Shown here: positions 24,970 to 33,940 of the stretch, piece after piece
How positions within the stretch are numbered: the stretch's first letter is position 1
How the letters are laid out: each line of letters opens with the position of its first letter
Source: Bacilli bacterium
Lineage (GTDB): Bacteria; Bacillota_I; Bacilli_A; RFN20; CAG-288
NCBI GenBank assembly: GCA_022774485.1
Contig: JALFLX010000001.1
Span: forward strand, 1-34,049
Direction: 5' to 3'
Length of the DNA stretch: 34,049 nucleotides
Program-made: the position numbers and the translations under genes
The notes under the pieces: generated by a model
Seen by the model: only the letters and a program-made list of their open reading frames with translations
What the model was told of the DNA's origin: nothing
Database searches by the model: none

Positions 24970-25920
24970 ATGAATTTTGTCTTTTTTGATATTGAGTGCG
25001 CAAACTGTCTCAACGGAGAAGGAAAAATCTGTTCGTTCGGCTTTGTGAAGACGGACGAGCATTTTCAAGTGCTTAAGAAAAAAGATATTTTGATTGATCC
25101 AGATGCTCCTTTCTTGTTAGGAAATGCAAAGAGAGGAGATGGGATTAGACTCGCTTATCCTTTGTTCCGTTTTCGAAACTCATTCACATTCCCTCACTAC
25201 TACAAAGAGATCAAAACGCTGTTAGAGGATAAGAACAATATCTGTTTTGGATTTTCTGTGAGACAAGATGTCGCTTATCTGATATCCACCTGTAGAAGAT
25301 ATTCTCTTCCGATGATCAACTTCTCTTTCTTCGATATTCAGCAATTTGAAAAAGAGCTGTATCAGAGAAAAAACTGCTCCGGCCTTGACTCCTTGGTGGA
25401 ACAGTTCCACGTTCAGAAATACACTTATCATAGAAGTGATGATGATGCCTTGATGTCAGAAGAAGTCTTCGCTTCCATCTTAAAAGAGAAAGAGATTCCG
25501 CTCTCTGAGCTTTCTTCCCATTATGAAGAATGCTTTTTTGATACCGAGCGTATGGTGAATCTATTGAATGAAAGAAAGATTGCAAAAGAGAAAAAAAGAA
25601 TCTATCAAGAGAAAGTAGAGAAGTTGTTCATCAATGAAAAAGTAGACTACACCGGCTATGATAAGTACTTCTACAAAAGACATTTCTTTTTCTCTAACAA
25701 AGTGATTTCAGAGAACATCGATAAGCTTCTTGAAATGAAAAAGCAGCTCTCGAAAACAGGAATCATCTTTGAAAGAAATCCCAAAGAAGCTGATGCGATT
25801 GTCGTCTTATCAAAAATCGATTACGATGGAATCAATCCCTCACGAGTAGAACGTATGGAAGAACGTTCTCTTCTTTTCACTACGTTTTTAAAGCACGCAA
25901 AAAAGAGTAAGAAAGCATGA
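24970..25920 (+). CDS. DEDDh (DnaQ/RNase T-like) 3'-5' exonuclease with novel C-terminal region
   Basis: This is a 316-residue protein. Residues 1-170 are an exonuclease domain: FFDIECAN (Asp 7, Glu 9), GFSVRQDVAYL (Asp near 100) and YHRSDDDALMSEEV (His near 153 and Asp near 158), i.e. the full DEDDh set. Domains of this type proofread DNA or trim RNA. The C-terminal 140 residues are Lys/Glu-rich; the part around IIFERNPKEADAIVVLSKI may be a degenerate BRCT-like fold, which I cannot confirm. The gene shares 4 bases (ATGA) with prmC, so the two are translated together. Confidence 0.75.
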   Translation: MNFVFFDIECANCLNGEGKICSFGFVKTDEHFQVLKKKDILIDPDAPFLLGNAKRGDGIRLAYPLFRFRNSFTFPHYYKEIKTLLEDKNNICFGFSVRQDVAYLISTCRRYSLPMINFSFFDIQQFEKELYQRKNCSGLDSLVEQFHVQKYTYHRSDDDALMSEEVFASILKEKEIPLSELSSHYEECFFDTERMVNLLNERKIAKEKKRIYQEKVEKLFINEKVDYTGYDKYFYKRHFFFSNKVISENIDKLLEMKKQLSKTGIIFERNPKEADAIVVLSKIDYDGINPSRVERMEERSLLFTTFLKHAKKSKKA

Positions 25921-26720
25921 CATACGAACAGTTTTTTCTCTCAGCAAAAGAAGCCGAAATTCCACTTGCTGACATCAAAGTTGTGATGGATGCTTGTCTT
26001 CCTTACGGATTTGATGCGCTTGGAATTCACGGAAAAGAAGAGATTCCTTTCAATCCGTCTTATCTGCTTCAGAAGTTGAAAGACGGATACCCCGCTAACT
26101 ATCTTTCCGGTTATATCGACATTCAGAAGCTTCATCTATTTTTGAATGAATCCACCTTGATTCCAAGAAATGAGACGATTCAATTTGTTGTGGAATATCT
26201 TCTGAAGAAGAATTTCTCCGGAAAGAAAATATTAGATTTATGCACCGGTTCTGGCGTGATTGCACTCTTGTTAAAAAAGAGAGTAAACGATGCTTTTATC
26301 TTCGGTTCTGACATTTCACAAGAAGCGTTGTCTATGGCGGAGAAAAGCGCTTTTTATAACAACTTAGATGTCTCTTTTATCAAATCTGATTTTTTAGATT
26401 CAATCAGTGATAAATTTGATATCATCATCTCAAATCCTCCTTATATTCCCGAAGATAAAGAAGATGTCAACGCTCCTTTTGAACCAGAAGTTGCTCTATA
26501 TACAAAAGAAGGTGGACTCTATTCCTACCGCCGTATTTTTGAAAAGATTAAAGATCATCTCACCCCTGATGGCTCTTGTTATTTTGAATTAGAATCCACC
26601 ATGGCAGAAAAGGTGAAAAATCTCTTCTTATCGTTCTATCCAGATGAGTTTTCTGTATCGATCTGGCAGGATGATTATCAAAGAGATCGTTATCTTGTCT
26701 GTGAAAGAAAAATCAGCTGA
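25917..26720 (+). CDS. prmC: Release factor glutamine methyltransferase
   Basis: This 267-residue SAM-dependent enzyme methylates the Gln of the GGQ motif in RF1/RF2. It has IPRNETIQFVVEYLL, the SAM motif LDLCTGSGVIALLL near 100 and the substrate motif ISNPPYIPEDKED near 172 (NPPY contacts the Gln). FEPEVALYTKEGGL is also typical. In many bacteria prmC follows prfA; here it follows an exonuclease gene and precedes dnaX, and prfB is at the other end of the window. Confidence 0.93.
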   Translation: MTYEQFFLSAKEAEIPLADIKVVMDACLPYGFDALGIHGKEEIPFNPSYLLQKLKDGYPANYLSGYIDIQKLHLFLNESTLIPRNETIQFVVEYLLKKNFSGKKILDLCTGSGVIALLLKKRVNDAFIFGSDISQEALSMAEKSAFYNNLDVSFIKSDFLDSISDKFDIIISNPPYIPEDKEDVNAPFEPEVALYTKEGGLYSYRRIFEKIKDHLTPDGSCYFELESTMAEKVKNLFLSFYPDEFSVSIWQDDYQRDRYLVCERKIS

Positions 26721-26742
26721 ATTCTCCTTTCTTTCTCTTCTC

Positions 26743-26774
26743 AAAAGAAAATCCTTATAGGTTTTCTTTTGCCT
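26743..26774 (+). terminator. Weak AT-rich terminator after prmC
   Basis: AAAAGAAAATCC and GGTTTTCTTTT form an AT-rich hairpin with a single bulge and a short loop. The T residues are inside the stem, so efficiency is uncertain. Confidence 0.45.
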
Positions 26775-26809
26775 TCTATTTTTACCATTAAGAATAAATA
26801 TATATGTTA

Positions 26810-26815
26810 TATAAT
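26810..26815 (+). promoter_or_regulatory. -10 hexamer of the dnaX cluster
   Basis: TATAAT 32 bases before ATG 26848, with AGTGAGGA as Shine-Dalgarno in the leader. No convincing -35. Confidence 0.5.
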
Positions 26816-26847
26816 AGAGATATCAGCAGAACAGTGAGGAACACAAG

Positions 26848-28491
26848 ATGGCCTATCAAGCGTTTTACAATAAGTATCGTCCGCAAACTTTTGAAGAAGT
26901 CGTCGGTCAAAAAGCGATTGTCACTACATTGAAGAATGCGATTTTAGAAGATAAGATCGCACACGCATATCTTTTTTGTGGACCTAGAGGTACTGGAAAA
27001 ACGACGATGGCTCGACTGTTTGCGAAAGCGCTCAACTGCCAAGAGGGGGTTGGAAAACAGTGCAATCACTGCGAATCCTGCGAGAAGATTATGAAGGGAC
27101 AACATCCCGATGTCATCGAGATTGATGCTGCTAGTAACTCCACTGTCGATTCTGTCAGACAGCTCATTGAAAATGTCTCTTATCGTCCGATCATGTCTCC
27201 CTATAAGGTGTACATCATCGATGAAGTTCACAATATGTCAGACTCTGCGTTCAACGCTCTATTAAAGACGATCGAAGAGCCACCGAGCTTTGTGATTTTC
27301 ATCCTAGCGACAACAGATCCTCAAAAAGTATTACCGACCATCCTCTCACGTGTTCAGCGCTTTGACTTCTCAAAAGTCAGCGAAGAAGACCTCATCCGCA
27401 ACGAGAAGAGAGTTTTAGACACGGAGAAAATTCAATACGATGAAGAAGCGCTCCGCCTGATCGCATCCTTGAGCATGGGCGGTGTTAGAGATTCCCTTTC
27501 TCTTCTTGACAAGGTTGTCTCTTACTGCGGTGAGAAAGTCACGTTCGATGAAGTGAATGAAATGATGGGACTTCTCTCCTTAGAAGAAGAGATTACTCTC
27601 ATCAATCAGATTGAGAAAAAACAGACAGATGTCGTCATCAAAACCATTCAAGAGAAGTTTGATAACGGCCTTGCTATCCGAAGATTAGAGAGTGATTTCA
27701 TTCAAATCTATAAAGATTTTCTCCTCTTCACTTTGACCAAAGATGCCAGCTTGATGGAACGTCTCAAAGAGAGTGAAGCGAAGAAATTATCTCTTTCTCT
27801 CTACTCTGCAAGACGAAACTTAGACATCTTGATTCAGTGTCAGAGAGACCATCGACTCAGCGATGACTTCTTAACTCAGTTTGAATTAGCTTTGATCAAC
27901 ATGATGAGCGAACCGCTCATCCAAGAAGTCGCTGTCAAACAAACTGAAAAGAAAGAAGCTCCGAAACAAGAGGTGAGAAAAGCGGTTGAGGTCAAGACAG
28001 AGAAGAAAGATGGAATGGAGTTTAAACCGGAAAACGTCGAAGTCAGCACAGATGAAATCACCTGCAGCAAAGATGAGCTTCTCTATCTCATGTACCACTT
28101 CGACAACAATAAAAGAACCAAGTTCACAGAAGCTTGGAAGAAATTATCTGATTTCTTCGCGACGGATTACTCCTTTGAAGCAAGGGCACTCACAAACTCT
28201 GTCCCAAGACTCTTTGCAGAAGGTATTCTTGTCGTCACTTGTAAATACATGACAGATATCAAGAGAATCAACGGAAAGAATATCCAGAATAGACTCGTAT
28301 ACTTGATGAAGCAGATTGAAGGAGAAGAGGTCAATGTCTTACCGATCTTCCACGATGATTTCCAAGATGCGATTCAATCCTTCAAGAAGAAAGAACAACC
28401 GAAAGTAGATTCCATCCACATCGACTTCGGGCAAAAGCAGAATTTAAACGCCTCCACAGATTTCTTCAATGATCTGATGAAGGGAGAATAA
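26848..28491 (+). CDS. dnaX: DNA polymerase III subunit gamma/tau
   Basis: This 547-residue clamp-loader ATPase has Walker A GPRGTGKTT near 45, a zinc module with CNHCESC near 70, Walker B IIDEVH near 126 and the arginine finger SRVQRFDF near 170. After about residue 360 come a charged linker and a C-terminal domain with ITCSKDELLYLM, which differs from the well-known tau domains. No frameshift signal producing a shorter gamma form was noticed. It opens the dnaX-ybaB-recR-tmk-holB-ricT-rsmI cluster. Confidence 0.95.
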   Translation: MAYQAFYNKYRPQTFEEVVGQKAIVTTLKNAILEDKIAHAYLFCGPRGTGKTTMARLFAKALNCQEGVGKQCNHCESCEKIMKGQHPDVIEIDAASNSTVDSVRQLIENVSYRPIMSPYKVYIIDEVHNMSDSAFNALLKTIEEPPSFVIFILATTDPQKVLPTILSRVQRFDFSKVSEEDLIRNEKRVLDTEKIQYDEEALRLIASLSMGGVRDSLSLLDKVVSYCGEKVTFDEVNEMMGLLSLEEEITLINQIEKKQTDVVIKTIQEKFDNGLAIRRLESDFIQIYKDFLLFTLTKDASLMERLKESEAKKLSLSLYSARRNLDILIQCQRDHRLSDDFLTQFELALINMMSEPLIQEVAVKQTEKKEAPKQEVRKAVEVKTEKKDGMEFKPENVEVSTDEITCSKDELLYLMYHFDNNKRTKFTEAWKKLSDFFATDYSFEARALTNSVPRLFAEGILVVTCKYMTDIKRINGKNIQNRLVYLMKQIEGEEVNVLPIFHDDFQDAIQSFKKKEQPKVDSIHIDFGQKQNLNASTDFFNDLMKGE

Positions 28492-28504
28492 AGGAGAGAA
28501 CACC

Positions 28505-28855
28505 ATGGATGATGAAAACATGAAGAACGCCAAAAGAGCAGCCGATATGGTCATGCTCCAGAACAAAGCGAGAGACTTTCAAGACAAGATGACAGCCCTC
28601 TCCAACAAAGAGTATCAAGGAAGATATCAGGGAATCGAAATCAAGATGAAAGGTGATTTCACTCTAATCAATGTCCACATCGATCAAAGTCTTTACGAGA
28701 CTGGTGGAAAAGGTCAAATTGAAAAAGCATTTTTCACCTTGACCAACAATCTCGTCAACGCCATCAAACAAGAGAGCGAGATGATGCAAAAAGAATTCCA
28801 AGAAGAGCTGATGAGAATGAGAAAGGATTCTGAAGAACCAGATGGAAGCAATTAA
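28505..28855 (+). CDS. YbaB/EbfC family nucleoid-associated protein
   Basis: This 116-residue basic/acidic protein has the YbaB pattern GRYQGIEIKMKGDFTLINVHID and helices on both sides. Family members bind DNA as dimers and are encoded between dnaX and recR in most bacteria, as here. A strong AAAGGAG precedes the start, 13 bases after the dnaX stop. The 3' end overlaps recR by 14 bases. Confidence 0.9.
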   Translation: MDDENMKNAKRAADMVMLQNKARDFQDKMTALSNKEYQGRYQGIEIKMKGDFTLINVHIDQSLYETGGKGQIEKAFFTLTNNLVNAIKQESEMMQKEFQEELMRMRKDSEEPDGSN

Positions 28856-29450
28856 GACAATCCAAGATCTCATCGAATGCTACAAAAAACTTCCAGGAAT
28901 CGGTTTTAAAACTGCTGAGCGCTTAGCCTACGCTACGCTTCATCTCACAGTGGAAGATAGAAATCGGTTTATCCTCGCTTTGACTGATGCAAACGAAAAA
29001 GTTCAGAAGTGTCCAAAGTGTGGAACTTTCTTCGATGATCAGTGCCCTATCTGCTCCGATCTTAATAGAGACCACAGTGTTTTACTCGTCGTATCCGACA
29101 GCAAAGATATCTTATCCATCGAGAAGACAAACGGATATCACGGAGAATATTTCAGCCTAAAAGGAACGCTTTCTCCCTTAAAAAACCGCACTCCGGAAGA
29201 GATTGGAATCCCGCAGTTAAAACAGAGAGTGGAAAAAGAAGGAATCAAAGAGATCATCTTAGCACTCCCGACTGACCTCGAAGGGGAAACCACAGCGATG
29301 TACCTTGCAAACATCTATCGAGATAACCCAGATGTCTCTATCACAAAGCTTGCAAACGGCATTCCGATTGGAACCGATCTCGAATATTTAGACAACATGA
29401 CAATCACCTCTTCCCTCAAAGGAAGAGTGAGTCTCAAGAAAGGAAACTGA
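28842..29450 (+). CDS. recR: Recombination mediator RecR
   Basis: This 202-residue protein has an N-terminal helix-hairpin-helix (YKKLPGIGFKTAERLAY), the zinc finger CPKCGTFFDDQCPIC near 57-71, and a Toprim domain with VVSDSKDILSIEKT and YHGEYFSLKGTLSPLKN. It works with RecF/RecO to load RecA on gapped DNA. Size and motifs are standard. It overlaps ybaB and is followed within 3 bases by tmk. Confidence 0.95.
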   Translation: MEAIKTIQDLIECYKKLPGIGFKTAERLAYATLHLTVEDRNRFILALTDANEKVQKCPKCGTFFDDQCPICSDLNRDHSVLLVVSDSKDILSIEKTNGYHGEYFSLKGTLSPLKNRTPEEIGIPQLKQRVEKEGIKEIILALPTDLEGETTAMYLANIYRDNPDVSITKLANGIPIGTDLEYLDNMTITSSLKGRVSLKKGN

Positions 29451-29452
29451 AC

Positions 29453-30085
29453 ATGAAAAGAGGATTATTCATCTCTTTTGAAGGTTGCGATGGTTGCGGA
29501 AAGACAACCGCGTTAAACCTAGTGAAAGAAAAACTTCACGCCTTAAACATCGACCCTCTTTTCACAAGAGAGCCTGGCGGTTCAAAAATCGCAGAGCAGA
29601 TTCGCAATATCATCTTAGATCCCAAAAACACCGAAGAGGACTGTAGAACCGAAGCTTTGTTGTATGCGGCAAGCCGCAGACAACACCTCATCGATGTTGT
29701 CCTTCCTGCATTAGAAGAGGGAAGAATGGTCATCTCTGACAGATATCTTGATTCCTCTTTAGCCTATCAAGGACATGCTAGAGGAATCGGAATCAAAGAA
29801 GTGTTATCCATCAACGAATTCGCAATCGATGGCATCTATCCTGACCTCACTTTTTTCTTAGACCTCTCTCCTGAAGAAGGAATCAAGAGAATGCAAGGAA
29901 GAGAAAGAGAAGCTGACCGCCTCGATATCGAAAAAGAATCGTTCCATCAGAAGGTCTATGAAGGTTATCAAATTATCAACGAGATGTTCGCTTCTCGAAT
30001 CATTAAAATCGACGCCTCTAGAACTCCAGATGAAATCGCCTCTGAGATTGTCTCAATCATCATAAAGAGGAGCAACAATGGATAA
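29453..30085 (+). CDS. tmk: Thymidylate kinase
   Basis: This 210-residue enzyme converts dTMP to dTDP. The P-loop is FEGCDGCGKTT near residue 9, TREPGGS and the DRYLDSSLAYQG segment bind dTMP, and the lid has EREADRLD. The start is 3 bases after the recR stop and the end overlaps holB by 8 bases. With tdk elsewhere in the window it covers thymidine salvage to dTDP. Confidence 0.95.
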   Translation: MKRGLFISFEGCDGCGKTTALNLVKEKLHALNIDPLFTREPGGSKIAEQIRNIILDPKNTEEDCRTEALLYAASRRQHLIDVVLPALEEGRMVISDRYLDSSLAYQGHARGIGIKEVLSINEFAIDGIYPDLTFFLDLSPEEGIKRMQGREREADRLDIEKESFHQKVYEGYQIINEMFASRIIKIDASRTPDEIASEIVSIIIKRSNNG

Positions 30086-31079
30086 AGAGACTTTTCTCAC
30101 CAAAGAGAAAAAATTAGCGAAATTGATTCTCAATTCTAGGAAGAACAACAGACTCTCTTCCGCCTACCTTTTCTCTGGGCCAAGAAACGCTCCCTTAAAA
30201 GAGTGTGCCCTCTATCTCGCTCAATCTCTCGGGTGTGAAAATTCACTCTTAGCTTGCAACGAATGCAACAGCTGCAAACGTTTCTTAAAAGGAATCCATC
30301 CAGACTTCATCCTCATCGATGGAGAGAAGAAACGCATCAAAAAAGAAGATATTCAAAACCTAGAAGAGAAGTTCTCCCAATCTGCTTTCGAGAACAAACA
30401 CCAGCTCTGCTATGTTATTCATCACATAGAGAACATCACGGAAAAAGCAGCAAACACCATCTTAAAATTCCTTGAAGAACCAAAAGAAGGACAAATAGCA
30501 ATCCTCACCACCACAAACCCGGATAAAGTCTTACCCACCATCCGCTCAAGATCCCTCATGGTCGATGTCGATCCGATCGATATCGATAAGATGAGAGAAT
30601 CTCTAGAAAGTTATCCTCTTGAGATAGAAGGGAAGAAAAAGAAAGAGGTGATACACCTCTCTTCTAGACACGCTTACTTCCTCTCAAAATTCTTCCCGAG
30701 CAAAGAAGCCGCTCTCAATGAGCTCATGAGTGATAACTCATTCCTCACTGGCTTTGAGATGGCAGAACAGTTCTTCGAAGAATACCTAGTCAGCAGACAG
30801 AGAGCATGCTTTATGATTTTGAATCAATCAAGTCAGAAGAAAGGCGCCTCGTGCTATAATTGGATGTATTTGATGATGCACGATATCTTCGTCTCTGCCC
30901 GTTTGAAACAAAATTCAGAAAATCATCCCTTCCACGAAGTGATTCAGGCGCTCTCTTTAGACCTAAAACATGTCGAGAAAGCGGATGATGTCGTCAAAGA
31001 AGCGTTGAGCTACGCCCATGTCAATTACAACCCGATTTTAATCGGAGCCAAAATCGCATACAGCTTCATACAGGAGTAA
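30078..31079 (+). CDS. holB: DNA polymerase III delta' subunit
   Basis: This 333-residue AAA+ clamp-loader subunit has a degenerate P-loop (FSGPRNAPLKE), as expected because delta' does not hydrolyse ATP. It has a zinc module CNECNSC near 60, VIHHIENITEKAANTILKFLEEP and the arginine-finger-like IRSRS. The C-terminal collar domain is divergent. It overlaps tmk by 8 bases and lies immediately before ricT. Confidence 0.9.
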   Translation: MDKETFLTKEKKLAKLILNSRKNNRLSSAYLFSGPRNAPLKECALYLAQSLGCENSLLACNECNSCKRFLKGIHPDFILIDGEKKRIKKEDIQNLEEKFSQSAFENKHQLCYVIHHIENITEKAANTILKFLEEPKEGQIAILTTTNPDKVLPTIRSRSLMVDVDPIDIDKMRESLESYPLEIEGKKKKEVIHLSSRHAYFLSKFFPSKEAALNELMSDNSFLTGFEMAEQFFEEYLVSRQRACFMILNQSSQKKGASCYNWMYLMMHDIFVSARLKQNSENHPFHEVIQALSLDLKHVEKADDVVKEALSYAHVNYNPILIGAKIAYSFIQE

Positions 31080-31082
31080 TTT

Positions 31083-32303
31083 ATGATCACATTATTAGGA
31101 ATCCCTTTTGATTTCCAAGGGTTGAGTTATTATCGCACCGATAAAAACATCGAAATCGGCGAACAAGTCATCGTCAAAACCGATCACGGAACCTATTTAG
31201 GAACTGTCAAAAAGATGAGAGTCGCCACCGAAGAAGAGCTAAACAGCCCCGATTTCGACACGACATTCCCAGCGATTGAACGCATCGCCACTTATTCTGA
31301 CAAAGCGTTAGATAGAGTTGCAAAGCAAAGAGCGATCGCTCTCACCAAAGACACACAAAAACAAGCAAACAGCCTCAATTTAGGCATGAAAGTCTTAAGT
31401 TCGTATTTCGATTGCGAAGATAATAAAGCGCTGATCACTTTCACCTCGGAAACTAGAGTTGACTTCAGAGAGCTTGTCAAAATCTTAACTGGCATGTACC
31501 GCATCAAAATCGAGCTTAGACAAATCGGTCCAAGAGACCAAGCCCGCCTTGTCGGTGGAATCGGCCCCTGCGGACTCCCGCTTTGCTGCACGACCTTCTT
31601 AACTTCCTTTGACGGTATCTCAATCGCCATGGCTAAAAATCAACTGCTTGCCATCAACATCCCTAAACTTTCCGGACAGTGTGGAAAGCTTATGTGTTGC
31701 TTGAAATATGAAGATGATGCCTATCAGAAAATCAGACCGCTCTATCCGAAAATCGGAGAGAAGTTCACTTACAACAAATCTCAGTATGAAGTCACCGGTC
31801 TTAACTTATTGACAGATACCATCACCACCTACAATGGTGAAAATTATGAATCTTTCACCAAAGAAGAGTTTGAGCGTGTTAAGAAAGGTCTGACCAAGAC
31901 CGATGAGAAACCGGTGATGTATAAAGACATCAACTCCGGTGTCGATTTAAGCGGTCATGGCATCAGCGACACCAACAACAGAATCGCTCAGATCAAACGC
32001 AATGAAGAGCGGAGAAAAGAAGAGAAAGAAAGAAACAACCAGCAGAATCAAAAAGGAAGTGGTAAACAAAATAACAGCCAGAACAACAACACTTTCCAGA
32101 AGAATAAAGACCGTAACAACAGACCGAATAACCAGAACAACAGAAACAACAACTCTCCCAGGAACAACCAGCAGAGAAAAAACACCTTCCGAAACAATCC
32201 TCACAAGAGCTCTACCTCCTCTAGCGGTTTTATCCCAGTCTCTCAGATCCAAGACAAATCTGTTTTGGATGTGAAACCAATCAAAAATGATGATAAGAAA
32301 TAA
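31083..32303 (+). CDS. ricT: PSP1-domain protein YaaT/RicT with Asn-rich tail
   Basis: This is a 406-residue protein. Residues about 1-265 match YaaT (RicT): the conserved Cys-rich stretches GPCGLPLCCTTF and SGQCGKLMCCLKYED near 160-210 correspond to the Cys that bind an iron-sulfur cluster in the RicAFT complex of B. subtilis. That complex helps RNase Y cleave mRNAs and affects sporulation and competence. Residues about 310-390 are a low-complexity Asn/Gln/Arg/Lys tail, roughly 100 residues longer than in the Bacillus protein. AGGAG precedes the start. Confidence 0.88.
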   Translation: MITLLGIPFDFQGLSYYRTDKNIEIGEQVIVKTDHGTYLGTVKKMRVATEEELNSPDFDTTFPAIERIATYSDKALDRVAKQRAIALTKDTQKQANSLNLGMKVLSSYFDCEDNKALITFTSETRVDFRELVKILTGMYRIKIELRQIGPRDQARLVGGIGPCGLPLCCTTFLTSFDGISIAMAKNQLLAINIPKLSGQCGKLMCCLKYEDDAYQKIRPLYPKIGEKFTYNKSQYEVTGLNLLTDTITTYNGENYESFTKEEFERVKKGLTKTDEKPVMYKDINSGVDLSGHGISDTNNRIAQIKRNEERRKEEKERNNQQNQKGSGKQNNSQNNNTFQKNKDRNNRPNNQNNRNNNSPRNNQQRKNTFRNNPHKSSTSSSGFIPVSQIQDKSVLDVKPIKNDDKK

Positions 32304-33159
32304 TCCATACCAAGATGAGACAAAGGGAATCCTCACCCTAGTCTCCACTCCGATCGGCAATCGAGATGATATCACCCTCCGCGCCCTAAACGCTCTCAAA
32401 GAAGCGGATATCATCGCGTGTGAAGACACGAGAAACACCTCTCTTTTAGTCAGCAGTTACGGCATCAAAAATAAAAAATATGTCTCTCTTTACGCTCAGA
32501 CAGAAGCAAGGGATGCCAAAGCGCTTGTCGAACAGATCAAAAAAGAGAATCTCAAAGTCTGCTACTGCTCTGATGCCGGTATGCCTGGCATCTCAGACCC
32601 CGGTGCGATTCTTGTCAAAGAATGCTATCAACAGAATGTCAATGTCACCATTCTTCCAGGGCCTAGCGCCTCTCTTTCCGCATTAGTCCTCTCCTCTTTT
32701 GACACTGCTGATTTTTCATTCTTCGGCTTTTTACCGACCAAAGATGGTCAGATTAAAAAGTTCCTCACCCCGTTAAAAGAGAGACAAGAGACACTGATTT
32801 TCTATGAATCTCCCAAGAGAATCCGTCATACTCTTGAACTTGTCTCTGAAGTCTTTGGGCCAGAAAGAGAAGTCGCAATCGTAAGAGAACTCACCAAAAT
32901 TCACGAAGAAACCATCGCTTCAAAAGTCAGCGAGATTCTTTCTTCATCCTTTGAAGAAAAAGGAGAATTTGTCCTCATCATCAAAGGATCAGAAGAGAGA
33001 ACAATCGATCAAAAAGAGATTGATAACAGAATCAAAGAGGGGTTAAAAGCAGGAAAGTCCTCCTCTTCTTTAGCCAAAGAAATCGCTGCTGAACTCTCTC
33101 TTTCAAAAAATCAAATCTACGATCGAATTCTCGCACTCTCAAAGAAGCTAAGAGGTTGA
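32287..33159 (+). CDS. rsmI: 16S rRNA (cytidine-2'-O) methyltransferase RsmI
   Basis: This 290-residue enzyme methylates C1402 in the 16S rRNA decoding centre. The tetrapyrrole-methylase-type fold is visible in LVSTPIGNRDDITLRAL, ACEDTRNTSLL, SDAGMPGISDPG, LPGPSASLSAL and FYESPKRI. The C-terminal helix-turn-helix (SLSKNQIYDRILAL) is typical. The start overlaps the end of ricT by 17 bases; two adjacent ATGs (32287 and 32290) are equally possible. Confidence 0.94.
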   Translation: MMIRNNPYQDETKGILTLVSTPIGNRDDITLRALNALKEADIIACEDTRNTSLLVSSYGIKNKKYVSLYAQTEARDAKALVEQIKKENLKVCYCSDAGMPGISDPGAILVKECYQQNVNVTILPGPSASLSALVLSSFDTADFSFFGFLPTKDGQIKKFLTPLKERQETLIFYESPKRIRHTLELVSEVFGPEREVAIVRELTKIHEETIASKVSEILSSSFEEKGEFVLIIKGSEERTIDQKEIDNRIKEGLKAGKSSSSLAKEIAAELSLSKNQIYDRILALSKKLRG

Positions 33160-33161
33160 TA

Positions 33162-33785
33162 ATGAAACGAAATTGGAAGAAGAAATATCTCATCCTCTCG
33201 TTATTTCCTCTTCTTCTTTCCTCATGCCAAAATTCATCGAAACAGTGCTATCGCTGCAGCATGGGATATATGCTGACCTCCACTTTTTCTCTTCCTTATT
33301 CTCTGATTCTAAACCATCAGATACAAAGAGAAAGCTATCCTGAAATCACTGCTGAGCCCTATTACTCCAATCTCTATGTGCTGACAAATCAAGAAGCTGT
33401 CGATGATTTCTATTCCCGCTATCACGAAAACATCTCTTCAGAAGAAATCCACAAAAATCAAACACTTCCTAACGGAAAAATTTATCTCTACGCGATTTCT
33501 GATGTTCCTAAAGGCTATCTCGCTTACAAGCGCGATAACACACAGGATAACAGCGAAGAAGAAATTCAGCTTGTCACGGATAACCTTTATTATTACGCGG
33601 ATAACCCGACCTTATACTACCTTTCTATCGACATCAAAAAGAATGAAAGCATCACCGATGATGGTGTCTTCTCTTTCTTTTTTATCCTTCCTGACACATA
33701 TAAAGAGAAGCTGAATGAGGATAGAATCCGCATCCGTTATCAACTATTTCAAGAAGAAAGCACATCTCATCTTTTGGATGAATAG
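33162..33785 (+). CDS. Uncharacterised lipoprotein
   Basis: This 207-residue protein has a lipoprotein signal (PLLLSSC, Cys about 21) and further Cys soon after in KQCYRCSMGY. The rest is a Tyr/Asp/Asn-rich extracellular domain with no recognised motif. ATG 33162 is preferred over a TTG at 33156 that overlaps the rsmI stop. It ends the replication cluster but does not look functionally related to it. A large inverted repeat follows. Confidence 0.7.
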   Translation: MKRNWKKKYLILSLFPLLLSSCQNSSKQCYRCSMGYMLTSTFSLPYSLILNHQIQRESYPEITAEPYYSNLYVLTNQEAVDDFYSRYHENISSEEIHKNQTLPNGKIYLYAISDVPKGYLAYKRDNTQDNSEEEIQLVTDNLYYYADNPTLYYLSIDIKKNESITDDGVFSFFFILPDTYKEKLNEDRIRIRYQLFQEESTSHLLDE

Positions 33786-33790
33786 AAGTT

Positions 33791-33831
33791 CTACTCGAAA
33801 AAGTCTTAAATATCAAAAGTTTTTCGAGTAG
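33791..33831. repeat. 12-bp inverted repeat after lipoprotein gene
   Basis: CTACTCGAAAAA (33791-33802) and TTTTTCGAGTAG (33820-33831) are perfectly complementary across a 17-base loop. It probably ends the lipoprotein transcript, although no free T-run follows. Confidence 0.6.
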
Positions 33832-33940
33832 TAAAACAACAAGTCTAATCCTATTTGAAATATTATTTTTTTATACAAGCAAAACTACGACTATCTACCC
33901 ATATTTTTGAGAGCGTAATTTCCCTTTCTAGGTCATAAAA

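Noticed and set aside
24869..25003. Longer N terminus for the HAD hydrolase
   Set aside because: The extra residues are encoded across both divergent promoters and do not resemble a HAD protein.
31947..32438. 163-codon open frame on the minus strand
   Set aside because: It is antisense to the low-complexity tail of ricT and the start of rsmI; its composition (Val/Ser/Phe repeats) simply mirrors the Asn/Arg codons.
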